Assembly: GCA_015068175.1 (NCBI GenBank)
Contig: SVLA01000011.1
Location: 1-25,057 of the forward strand
Reading direction: 5' to 3'
Source of the DNA: Oscillospiraceae bacterium
GTDB taxonomy: Bacteria > Bacillota_A > Clostridia > Oscillospirales > Oscillospiraceae
Length of the DNA: 25,057 bases
Below are positions 1 through 7,697 of this stretch, piece by piece (the first letter of the stretch is position 1; each line of letters starts with the position of its first letter). A model generated the notes under the pieces. That model searched no databases. It worked only from the letters and a program-made list of their open reading frames with translations, and was not told where the DNA came from. A program made the position numbers and the translations under genes.

Positions 1-1145
1 GCTTCGGCACCCTGGATTCCATCCAGCCCACGGTTCTGCAGCTGACCGGCGACCAGAATGGCCGCACCACCGGCGAAGCCTACTATGCCCTGAACAAGGA
101 CGGCTTTATGCACCCCGGCGCCTCCGATCCTTATTCCATGCCGGTTGTTGCCCTGAAGATGGAAGCGGCCGGTACTTTGAAGGCCGTGATGAACGCCTCC
201 AAGGGAGATGGCGGCGGCAATGGCGTGGTTGCCAAGTTCTTCAAGAACAATGACGCCGGTCTGATGGTGGAGCAGGCCCTTGTGGCGGCAGGAAACCACA
301 CCATGGAAGCCACCGTGGAAGTGGAAGCCGGCGATGTGATCTATTTCCTGATCCACCACGTCGGCGACATCGCCTGCGACGGTGCCACCTATGTTCTGGA
401 CTACACCCTGACCGTAGCCGGGGAAGACCCCACCGAGGCTCCTACTGAAGCACCTACCGAAGCGCCCACCGAGGCTCCCACTGAAGCACCTACCGAAGCG
501 CCTACTGAGGCCCCCACCGAGGCCCCCAGCGGCAACGTGATCAAGCACACCTTCGGCGGTGCCAACGGCGAGTGGGAACTGGACACCGATAATTCTGAGG
601 GTATCTGGAGCTACTACACAACTTACGGTATGATCTCCACCATTCAGGACACCGTGCTGACGCTGACCGGCGACCAGAATGGCCGCACCACCGGCGAAGC
701 CTACTACGCCCTGAACAGGGACGGCTTTATGCACCCCGGCGCCTCCAGCCCCTGGTCCATGCCCGTTGTGGCCCTGACCATGGAAGAATCCGGTACGCTG
801 AAGGCCGTGATGAACGCCAATAAGCCTGATGGCGCAGGCAACGGTGTCGTTGTTAAGTTCCTGAAGAACGACGATGCGGGCTTGCTCATTGAGAAGAACC
901 TGACTGCCGCCGGTGACCACACCATGGAAGTCGAGATCGAGGTGGAAAAGGGCGACGTTATTTATTTCCTGATTCACCACAATAATGATATTGCCTGCGA
1001 TGGCGCTACCTACGTTCTGGATTATACCCTGACCGTTAAGGAGGATACCGCCCCTGCAACCGGTGATCTGACCGACATGGTTGCGGCGCTGATGATCGCG
1101 TCTGCCGCCGCAGTTGCCGTTCTGTCCCGCAAGAAGAAGGCGTAA
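1..1145 (+). CDS. Cell-surface repeat protein with DGxMHPG domains (5' partial)
   Basis: The frame is open from the window edge (first full codon at 3) to TAA at 1143-1145, giving at least 380 residues. The first in-frame ATG at 108 lies inside a domain and is not the start. The visible part holds the last three quarters of one domain, eight PTEA units as a Thr/Pro/Glu linker, then a full second copy (codons at about 534-1037). Both copies share GRTTGEAYYALN, DGFMHPG, MPVVAL, a Gly-Asn-Gly-Val strand and a closing DIACDGATYVLDYTLTV strand. The C-terminus reads APATGD, a hydrophobic stretch and RKKKA, which looks like an LPXTG-like sorting signal, so the protein is probably wall-anchored. The fold looks beta-sandwich and the context is sugar uptake, so a glycan-binding role is inferred. 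No enzyme motif was seen. An adhesin or S-layer-type role is the alternative. Confidence 0.85.
   Translation, partial: FGTLDSIQPTVLQLTGDQNGRTTGEAYYALNKDGFMHPGASDPYSMPVVALKMEAAGTLKAVMNASKGDGGGNGVVAKFFKNNDAGLMVEQALVAAGNHTMEATVEVEAGDVIYFLIHHVGDIACDGATYVLDYTLTVAGEDPTEAPTEAPTEAPTEAPTEAPTEAPTEAPTEAPSGNVIKHTFGGANGEWELDTDNSEGIWSYYTTYGMISTIQDTVLTLTGDQNGRTTGEAYYALNRDGFMHPGASSPWSMPVVALTMEESGTLKAVMNANKPDGAGNGVVVKFLKNDDAGLLIEKNLTAAGDHTMEVEIEVEKGDVIYFLIHHNNDIACDGATYVLDYTLTVKEDTAPATGDLTDMVAALMIASAAAVAVLSRKKKA
429..524 (+). repeat. Eight tandem 12-bp PTEA-coding units
   Basis: Eight in-frame 12-bp units encode Pro-Thr-Glu-Ala and form the linker between the two domains of the surface protein. Units 1-3 (429-464) and 4-6 (465-500) differ at only one base of 36, so a 36-bp block was duplicated on top of the 12-bp repeat. 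Such tracts expand and contract by slippage, so linker length may vary between strains. Confidence 0.9.
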
Positions 1146-1181
1146 GGAAACAGAGACCATAAGTAATTCATGATGACCATT

Positions 1182-1225
1182 GTTCACCATCAGATTTCGG
1201 CATAAGCTGATTTCTGATGGTGAAC
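1182..1225 (+). promoter_or_regulatory. 13-bp perfect inverted repeat between the two surface-protein genes
   Basis: The arm GTTCACCATCAGA at 1182-1194 is exactly complementary to TCTGATGGTGAAC at 1213-1225, with an 18-base loop. No T tract follows, so it is not a standard intrinsic terminator. It lies 37 bases after one stop codon and 32 bases before the next ATG, where an mRNA-stabilising or processing hairpin, an attenuator or a protein operator would fit. Confidence 0.6.
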
Positions 1226-1257
1226 GTGGCACGAAGTACAAAGTGAGGAGCTATAAG

Positions 1258-2808
1258 ATGAATAAGTTTTTAAGAAGGATCCTGATGGCCTTGTTGGTGT
1301 TTGCGATGCTGACATCCTCCTTGGGCCTGGGTGTTTTTGTGGCTGCCACGGAAGAACCCACCGTGATCACCCATACCTTCGGCGGCGACAATGGCGAATG
1401 GGAACTGGATACGGACAATTCTGAAGGCATTTGGAGCTACTATACCACCTACGGCATGATCGCCACCATCCAGCCCACGGAGCTGGTGCTGACCAATGAG
1501 CAGACCGGCCGTACCACCGGCGAAGCCTACTACGCCCTGAACAGGGACGGCTTTATGCATCCCGGCGCTTCCAGTCCCTGGTCCATGCCCGTCGTTGCCC
1601 TGGAAATGGAAGAATCCGGCACGTTGAAGGCCGTGATGAACGCCACCAAAAATGAGAGCGGCGGCAATGGTGTGGTCGTTAAGTTCTTCAGAAACGATGA
1701 CGACGGAAGACTGGTCGAGAAGGTGCTGACCGCGGCGGGAAGCCATACCATGGAGGCGGAAACAAAGGTAAATAAGGGCGATATTATTTACTTTATGGTT
1801 CACCACAACAATGACATCGTTTCCGACGGCGCAACCTATGTTTTGACCTATACCCTTACTGTGGGAGAGGGCGCGGATGATACCCGGGAGCCCACCGAGC
1901 CCAAGCCCACCGACGCGCCTACGGAACCGGCCCCTACCGAGCCTGCCCCCACGGTGCCTGATGTGGTCTGCTGTGAGGAAAATTGCGCCCATACTGCCGA
2001 TACCTGCTATTGCGCGGCGGATTGCGGCTGCGAAAACTGCGCTGCGTTCCATGACAAGCTGACGGGCAAAACGGACGCAGTAAACAATATCGATGATTTC
2101 CGTGGCGTGCAGGGCTTCTCTGATCTGACTTATCTCTATGGCCTTGTTTCCGAAGGCCTGGCCGGCCTGAAGCCTTTGGAGCAGAATACCGGCACCATGT
2201 GGGATACCGCAGGTGTGGTTCCCTACCTGGGCATTCGGGCCGACGGCCTGATGCATCCGGGCCTTGGCGTGGCGGGCGAGCTGTATCAGCCGGCGCTGGT
2301 CTGGACCGCACCCCGGGACATGGTGATCGATGTCTATTTTGATGTTCTGATGGAGCTGGAGTCCAACGGCGGTGACGGTGTTGTCGTTTCCATTTACCTG
2401 AATGATCAGTGCCTGAAGGTCCTTGACATGACCATCGAAGACGGTACGGCATCCACGGAACCTACCGTGGTGGAGTTCAACACCATCAAGGTCAGCGAAG
2501 GCGATACTTTGACCTTTGTGGTGGACCCCAAAACGAATATCACCTGCGACGGCACCCTGGTCTATGCGGAGATCACCTGGCTGAAGGAAGAAAAACCCGA
2601 TGACGGCGAAGGCAACCAGAACGGCAATACAAATGACAACAATAACGATCAAAGCGGCACCGGTAATAGCCAGACCGGTACCGGCAGCGATCAGAATGAC
2701 GCTGATAACACGGGATGGATCTGGATCGGTTTGGCCGGCGCGGCAGTGATCGCGGTGATCGTCGTTGTGATCGTTGTCATTAAGAAAAAGAAGAGTGATC
2801 GCAAGTGA
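1258..2808 (+). CDS. Membrane-anchored surface protein with two DGxMHPG-type domains and a Cys-rich segment
   Basis: 516 residues. ATG 1258 is chosen over the upstream in-frame ATG 1180 because GAGGAG lies at the right distance and the product then begins with a signal peptide (MNKFLRR, hydrophobic core, cleavage near Ala30). Order: domain A (about 35-200), close to the domains of the preceding protein; a Thr/Pro/Glu linker (about 202-235); a segment with eight Cys between residues 238 and 261; domain B (about 275-445), divergent but keeping DGLMHPG, GGDGVVVSIYLN and ITCDGT; an Asn/Gly/Gln-rich spacer; and a C-terminal membrane helix followed by KKKK. There is no LPXTG motif, so anchoring is by the helix. 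Its last codons overlap the permease start, which ties it to sugar transport. Glycan binding is inferred and no catalytic motif was seen. Confidence 0.85.
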   Translation: MNKFLRRILMALLVFAMLTSSLGLGVFVAATEEPTVITHTFGGDNGEWELDTDNSEGIWSYYTTYGMIATIQPTELVLTNEQTGRTTGEAYYALNRDGFMHPGASSPWSMPVVALEMEESGTLKAVMNATKNESGGNGVVVKFFRNDDDGRLVEKVLTAAGSHTMEAETKVNKGDIIYFMVHHNNDIVSDGATYVLTYTLTVGEGADDTREPTEPKPTDAPTEPAPTEPAPTVPDVVCCEENCAHTADTCYCAADCGCENCAAFHDKLTGKTDAVNNIDDFRGVQGFSDLTYLYGLVSEGLAGLKPLEQNTGTMWDTAGVVPYLGIRADGLMHPGLGVAGELYQPALVWTAPRDMVIDVYFDVLMELESNGGDGVVVSIYLNDQCLKVLDMTIEDGTASTEPTVVEFNTIKVSEGDTLTFVVDPKTNITCDGTLVYAEITWLKEEKPDDGEGNQNGNTNDNNNDQSGTGNSQTGTGSDQNDADNTGWIWIGLAGAAVIAVIVVVIVVIKKKKSDRK

Positions 2809-3716
2809 AAAAATCTCTTGGCGCCAACATCCGCAAATACTGGTTTATTTACCTGATCGCAATCATGGTGCTGTCGTATTATCTTTTGTTTTGCTACGGT
2901 CCCCTTTATGGCGTGATCATTGCATTCAAGGATTATAAGCCCCTGCTTGGAATCTTCGACAGCAAATGGGTAGGGTTTGAGAATTTTGCATCCGCGTTTT
3001 CCAATGAGAATTTCTGGTTGGCGGTAAAGAATACATTGATCATCAGCACACTTCGCTTGCTGATCTGTTTCTGGGCACCCTTGGTGCTGGCCATCATGCT
3101 CAATGAAATGGCGGAAAACAAAATCAAAAAGACCTTCCAAACGATGATCTATCTGCCGCATTTTATATCATGGGTCATTCTGGGCGGCATCATCACCATG
3201 TTCCTGTCGCCTTCCACCGGCCTGATCAACAAGATCATTGAGGCCCTGGGCGGAGAGGCGCGGTACTTTCTGATGGAGGAATCCTCTTTTCTGCCGGTGA
3301 TCCTCATATCGGATATCTGGAAAAATGCCGGATGGGGTACCATCGTGTATATTGCGGCCATCAACACCGTCAATCCGGAACTTTATGAGGCGGCATCCAT
3401 GGACGGCGCTTCGCGGATCAAGCAGATCCTGCATATTATGATCCCGAACATCATGCCCATCATTTCGCTGAACCTGATTATTGCTGTCGCCAATATTCTC
3501 AGCGCCGGTTTTGATCAGATCATTGTGTTCCAGAACAATTACAACCGTGATGTTTCCGCAATTATTGATACCTATGTTTACGATCTCGGAATCAAGGGGC
3601 CGTATAAAAGCGAAGCCACGGCTGTGGGGTTGGCCAAGTCCGTTATTTCTACCATCCTGCTGGTCATCGCCGATCAAATCAGCAAAAAGAAGCTGGGCCA
3701 GCGCGGCATTATCTGA
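2805..3716 (+). CDS. Sugar ABC transporter permease, LplB-type
   Basis: 303 residues, a polytopic membrane protein of the MalF-like class. The N-terminal GPLYGVIIAFKDY matches the LplB (COG4209) pattern, and the EAA loop (EAASMDG, about residue 195, then I-x-P) is where the ATPase docks. The start is GTG at 2805, inside the stop codon region of the surface-protein gene (GTGA overlap). No strong Shine-Dalgarno is seen, so translational coupling is likely. It pairs with the next permease and the lipoprotein after it. No ATP-binding subunit is present, as is usual for this class, which often shares an MsmX-type ATPase. The substrate is inferred from the downstream arabinosidases to be an arabinose-containing oligosaccharide. 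Confidence 0.9.
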   Translation: MKKSLGANIRKYWFIYLIAIMVLSYYLLFCYGPLYGVIIAFKDYKPLLGIFDSKWVGFENFASAFSNENFWLAVKNTLIISTLRLLICFWAPLVLAIMLNEMAENKIKKTFQTMIYLPHFISWVILGGIITMFLSPSTGLINKIIEALGGEARYFLMEESSFLPVILISDIWKNAGWGTIVYIAAINTVNPELYEAASMDGASRIKQILHIMIPNIMPIISLNLIIAVANILSAGFDQIIVFQNNYNRDVSAIIDTYVYDLGIKGPYKSEATAVGLAKSVISTILLVIADQISKKKLGQRGII

Positions 3717-3728
3717 AGGAGCATAACT

Positions 3729-4559
3729 ATGGGACGAAAAGCGTTTAAGATCTTTAATTACATTTTTTTCGGCCTGCTGGCTTTGGTTATGGTTTATCCT
3801 TTTTGGTATGCGTTTCTGTCATCTGTCATGCCGTATGAGGATATCATGGGGAAATTGCTCCCCATCATTCCCACTTCCATTGATTTCTCTGCGTATAAGC
3901 AAGTCCTGGAGGAAGGTATACTGACGGACGCTTTCTTTGTGACTGCCGCATCCACGCTGATCGGAACGGTTTTTTCCATGGTGTTTACCGTGGGCGGCGC
4001 TTATGTGCTGTCGAAGGAGGATCTTCCCGGCGGAAAGATCATTTCAACTGTTATCATTTTGACAATGTTCTTCTCCGGTGGTATAATTCCAATGTATATC
4101 CTCTTGTCGGATCTGGAATTAACCAATAGTTTCTGGGCGTATATTTTCCCCTATATGCTCAACACGATCTATATGTTCATTCTGCGGACATCATTTTCCG
4201 AAGTTCCAAAGGAAATCAAAGAAGCGGCAGAGCTGGATGGAGCCAGTGAACTGAGAATCTTTGTTACAATGTATATTCCGCTCAGTCTGCCAACCATCCT
4301 GGTTATTCTGTTTTTCTATTTGGTGGACAAGTGGAACGAATTGTATATCGCGCTGTATTACATCACGGATTATAAACTCTATACGCTGCAGGCTGCGCTG
4401 TATAATCTGCTGAATAGTTCGTCGGGCAGCGGCGAGATGGTCAGCGAGCAAGTCAAGTATGCCGCGGTGATCCTGACGATACTGCCGATCCTTTTGGTTT
4501 ATCCGCTGCTGCAAAAATACTTTACGAAGGGCGTTATGCTCGGATCTGTAAAGGGATAA
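3729..4559 (+). CDS. Sugar ABC transporter permease, YtcP/MalG-type
   Basis: 276 residues, second membrane subunit of the importer. It starts with an amphipathic KAFKIFNYIFF segment and the typical MVYPFWYAFLSS first helix. The EAA loop EAAELDGASELRIF is at about residue 165, and the C-terminus KYFTKGVMLGSVKG is typical of the family. AAGGAG precedes the ATG, with a 12-base gap after the first permease. It would form a heterodimer with that permease. It is very likely in the same transcript as its neighbours. Confidence 0.92.
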   Translation: MGRKAFKIFNYIFFGLLALVMVYPFWYAFLSSVMPYEDIMGKLLPIIPTSIDFSAYKQVLEEGILTDAFFVTAASTLIGTVFSMVFTVGGAYVLSKEDLPGGKIISTVIILTMFFSGGIIPMYILLSDLELTNSFWAYIFPYMLNTIYMFILRTSFSEVPKEIKEAAELDGASELRIFVTMYIPLSLPTILVILFFYLVDKWNELYIALYYITDYKLYTLQAALYNLLNSSSGSGEMVSEQVKYAAVILTILPILLVYPLLQKYFTKGVMLGSVKG

Positions 4560-4572
4560 AGAGGTTATTCTG

Positions 4573-6120
4573 ATGAAAAAAATAATTGCGTTGGTTTTAG
4601 TGGTGATCATGCTCACGTCAGTGCTTGCTGCTTGCAGCAACGAGCAAACGACCGGAGAGACCACGACCATTACATTTCTGGGTTCCGGCGACCGGTTGGA
4701 AGGCGAAAAACTGGCTTCCGATCCCATCGTGGAATACATTGAGAAGAAGTTTAATGTAGAGTTCAAGTTTATTTTTGAGCCGTCTCCCACCGAAACGGAG
4801 GTTTATCAAAAGCTCAATATGCTGATGGCGGATGGCCAGGTGCCCGATATTATGCTGATGCGCGCCGATCTGATCCTGCCGTTTACATGTATGGAAGATC
4901 TGGTGGATGCCGGTTATCTGCTGGACATTGAGCAGCATGTCAACGCCAATAAAGACCGGTTCCCTAATATGTCCAAGCTGCTGGACCGCAATGATTACGA
5001 CACGTTCAGAGCATCCGATGACCATCTGTACATGCTGCCCAGGGAATATGTGTACGACCACGTCTGGGTTTACCGGCAGGATTGGCTGGATGAGCTGGGC
5101 CTGGCTATGCCCACCAATGAAACGGAGTTCAAGGCTGTCCTGGAGGCGTTTGTGGAAAACGATCCGGACGGCAAGGGAACCACGGGCCTGTCCATGACCT
5201 ACGGCTTCTGGTTTGAGCATATTTTTGCCGGTTTTGTGGGCGCCCACCGTTTCTATGAACAAGATGGCGCTTTGCGTTCCGTATGGGATGCCGAAGGCGA
5301 ACGGGCCGATGACATGATGGCCGGTTTGCAGTACTGCATTGATCTGTACAGCGAAGGTCTGCTTTATCAGGACGTCTTTACGGGCGTTCAGGACCGGGAT
5401 GAACTGGCGCTGTTTGAGTCCGGCAGAGCGGGCGTGCTGCTGACCGGTGCGGACCGCCTGGATCGGGTCTATGCCAACCTGAAGGCCAATGATCCTGACG
5501 CGGAGATCTCCTTCGGCGTGTGGTCCGGCCCTGCGGGCCAGGCGTTGGTGCAGAGCGGATCCAATTATTATTGCGGCACCGCCATCAACGCCAAGAGCGG
5601 TAAAGCGGACCTGATCATGGAGATCCTGGAATACCTGATGTCTGAAGAAGGCCAGGCCCTGCTGACCCACGGCATTGAGGGTGTGCATTATAACGTAGGC
5701 GCGGATGGCGCTGTCGAACCCATTATGGATTCCGAGGGCATCGAGTATCTCACCTCCATGTACAAGCATCCTCTGCGGGACTGGGTTTGCAGCACGGCTG
5801 TGTTTGATGAATTCGTCTACACCAGAGAGTGGACGGCGGAATTTGAGGAGTATTATGAAAAATACTGCCTGAACAGTACGGCGGTGTTTGACATGACGGA
5901 CGGTTATTTCTCCAGAATGCCGAAACGTGTTTCTTCCCGCATCGGCAACGATCCGGAGCTTACCCTGCAAAAGTGGGAAGGTTATTTTATCACCGGCAGC
6001 GCCAACGGCATTCCCATTACCCTGACCAAGGAAACTTTTGCTGAGGCATGGGCAGACCTGAAGGTCAACAAGATGGATACTTTGGCCGAAGAATATACCA
6101 AACTGGTTTTGGGACAATGA
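4573..6120 (+). CDS. Extracellular sugar-binding lipoprotein of the ABC importer
   Basis: 515 residues. The N-terminus is a lipoprotein signal with lipobox LAAC and acceptor Cys21, so the protein would be lipidated and held on the outer face of the membrane. The rest resembles family 1 extracellular solute-binding proteins (COG1653), as in the regions LMADGQVPDIMLMRAD and YRQDWLDELGL, which matches the LplA/LipO-like partners of LplB-type permeases. AAAGAGG precedes the ATG, 13 bases after the permease stop. Its stop codon overlaps the next start (ATGA), which suggests coupled translation with the GH51 enzyme. The ligand is not readable from sequence; arabino-oligosaccharide is inferred from context. 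Confidence 0.92.
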   Translation: MKKIIALVLVVIMLTSVLAACSNEQTTGETTTITFLGSGDRLEGEKLASDPIVEYIEKKFNVEFKFIFEPSPTETEVYQKLNMLMADGQVPDIMLMRADLILPFTCMEDLVDAGYLLDIEQHVNANKDRFPNMSKLLDRNDYDTFRASDDHLYMLPREYVYDHVWVYRQDWLDELGLAMPTNETEFKAVLEAFVENDPDGKGTTGLSMTYGFWFEHIFAGFVGAHRFYEQDGALRSVWDAEGERADDMMAGLQYCIDLYSEGLLYQDVFTGVQDRDELALFESGRAGVLLTGADRLDRVYANLKANDPDAEISFGVWSGPAGQALVQSGSNYYCGTAINAKSGKADLIMEILEYLMSEEGQALLTHGIEGVHYNVGADGAVEPIMDSEGIEYLTSMYKHPLRDWVCSTAVFDEFVYTREWTAEFEEYYEKYCLNSTAVFDMTDGYFSRMPKRVSSRIGNDPELTLQKWEGYFITGSANGIPITLTKETFAEAWADLKVNKMDTLAEEYTKLVLGQ

Positions 6121-7640
6121 CCATGAGTAAAATCTTTGCGGACAAGAATTTGATCGTTGACAAGATCAGCGATTCGATTTACGGTTCCTTCCTGGAACAT
6201 CTTGGCCGGGCCATCTATACCGGCATTTATGAGCCGGATCATCCCATGGCGGACGGCAGCGGCTTCCGGCAGGATGTTATCCAACTGATCAGGGACCTGG
6301 GGGTATCCGTTGTGCGATACCCGGGCGGAAACTTTGTTTCCGGCTATGATTGGAAAGACGGCATCGGCAGAAAGGAAGACCGGAAAGCGCGCCTGGAACT
6401 TGGCTGGAGATCTATTGAACCGAACACCTTTGGTACGGATGAATTCATCCAATGGTGCCGGGCGACAGATACCCAGCCCATGCTGGCATTCAATATGGGC
6501 ACCGGTACCCAGCGGGATGCGTTGGAGTATTTTGAATACTGCAACCATCCCTTTGGCACCTACTATTCGGATCTGCGCCGCAAAAACGGGGCTGAACAGC
6601 CTTATGCCGTGAAATATTGGTGCATCGGCAATGAGATGGACGGCCTGTGGCAGATCTGTGGCACAGACGCAGACAGCTACGGCAAAAAGGCGCTGCAGAC
6701 GGCCCATATGATCCGCTGTGCGGACTGCAAAGGCCCGGATGATCCGGAAGCCGTTCAGCTGATCGTCTGCGGCAGCAGCAAACGGGAGCTGCCTACTTTT
6801 CCGGATTGGGACAGGATCGTTCTGGAGCATACCTATGACCAGGTGAACTATCTGTCCATGCACAGATATTACGAGTATATGCCCGAAGGACCGAAACCGC
6901 TGGAAGATTTCCTCTGTTCCGCCGATGACATGAATGAGTTTATCAATGCCATCCGTTCCACCATCAACTTCGTCCAAGAGAAAAAAAGATCCGCCCATCG
7001 GGTGTATATCAGCTTTGATGAGTGGAACATCTGGAAAGAGAACCAACTGGATGTGACGCCTTACTGGCGTATGGCGCCTCCAATTCTGGAGGATGTTTAT
7101 ACCTTCCGCGATACGATCGTATTTGCCGGCCTGATGAACACACTGCTGAATAACTGCGATGTGGTGAAAGTGGCTTGCCTGGCGCAGTTGGTCAATGTCA
7201 TTGCTCCCATCATGACGGTCCCCGGGGGTAAGTGCTATAAGCAGGGCATCTACTACCCCTTTGCCTATGCATCCGCAAACGCCCGGGGCGAAACGCTGCG
7301 GGCGGTGGTGACCTGCCATAAGGTGTACGGGGCAAAACGCACAGCGAATGCGTTGAATGTGGCGGTCACGCACAACGAAGAAAAACGAGAGGTCTGCGTG
7401 TTTGCCTGCAACTATTCTGACCGGGACGATGTTGCGGAAGTGGAGCTGCGCTCTTTCGGCAAGCTCCGCTGCGCACAGTTTATAAGCCTGGAAAGCGATG
7501 ACCTCACCATTACCAACACAGCAGACAATCCGGAGTTTATCCAGCCAATCAATAAAAAAGCGGTAGCAGTTTATGAGGATTGCAAGGCGAATGTACCAAT
7601 GAAGGCTTATAGTTGGAATTTCCTTAAGTTTGAATACTGA
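6117..7640 (+). CDS. abfA: Intracellular alpha-L-arabinofuranosidase, GH51
   Basis: 507 residues, the usual size for cytoplasmic GH51 enzymes, with no signal peptide. It releases terminal alpha-L-arabinofuranose from arabinan, arabinoxylan or arabinogalactan oligosaccharides. The family block RYPGGNFVSGYDW is present. WCIGNEMDG contains the likely acid/base Glu (residue 173) and YISFDEWNIW the likely nucleophile Glu (302), close to the positions known in characterised GH51 enzymes. The ATG at 6117 overlaps the binding-protein stop. ATG 6123 (MSKIFADKN) is an equally possible start two codons on. A longer frame opening at 6048 is unlikely because its extra residues lie inside the binding-protein gene. 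Confidence 0.93.
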   Translation: MTMSKIFADKNLIVDKISDSIYGSFLEHLGRAIYTGIYEPDHPMADGSGFRQDVIQLIRDLGVSVVRYPGGNFVSGYDWKDGIGRKEDRKARLELGWRSIEPNTFGTDEFIQWCRATDTQPMLAFNMGTGTQRDALEYFEYCNHPFGTYYSDLRRKNGAEQPYAVKYWCIGNEMDGLWQICGTDADSYGKKALQTAHMIRCADCKGPDDPEAVQLIVCGSSKRELPTFPDWDRIVLEHTYDQVNYLSMHRYYEYMPEGPKPLEDFLCSADDMNEFINAIRSTINFVQEKKRSAHRVYISFDEWNIWKENQLDVTPYWRMAPPILEDVYTFRDTIVFAGLMNTLLNNCDVVKVACLAQLVNVIAPIMTVPGGKCYKQGIYYPFAYASANARGETLRAVVTCHKVYGAKRTANALNVAVTHNEEKREVCVFACNYSDRDDVAEVELRSFGKLRCAQFISLESDDLTITNTADNPEFIQPINKKAVAVYEDCKANVPMKAYSWNFLKFEY

Positions 7641-7697
7641 CATGCGGAAGACAGTGCAAATCGGCTGCGTACTTAGAAATGAGAGAGCGGAAGAATT

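Noticed and set aside
429..524. Short tandem repeats considered as CRISPR
   Set aside because: Units are contiguous 12-bp in-frame codons without spacers.
1270..2652. Long minus-strand open frame antisense to the second surface-protein gene
   Set aside because: The plus-strand gene has a signal peptide, ribosome site, domain homology and membrane anchor; the antisense product has none and arises from GC-biased codons.
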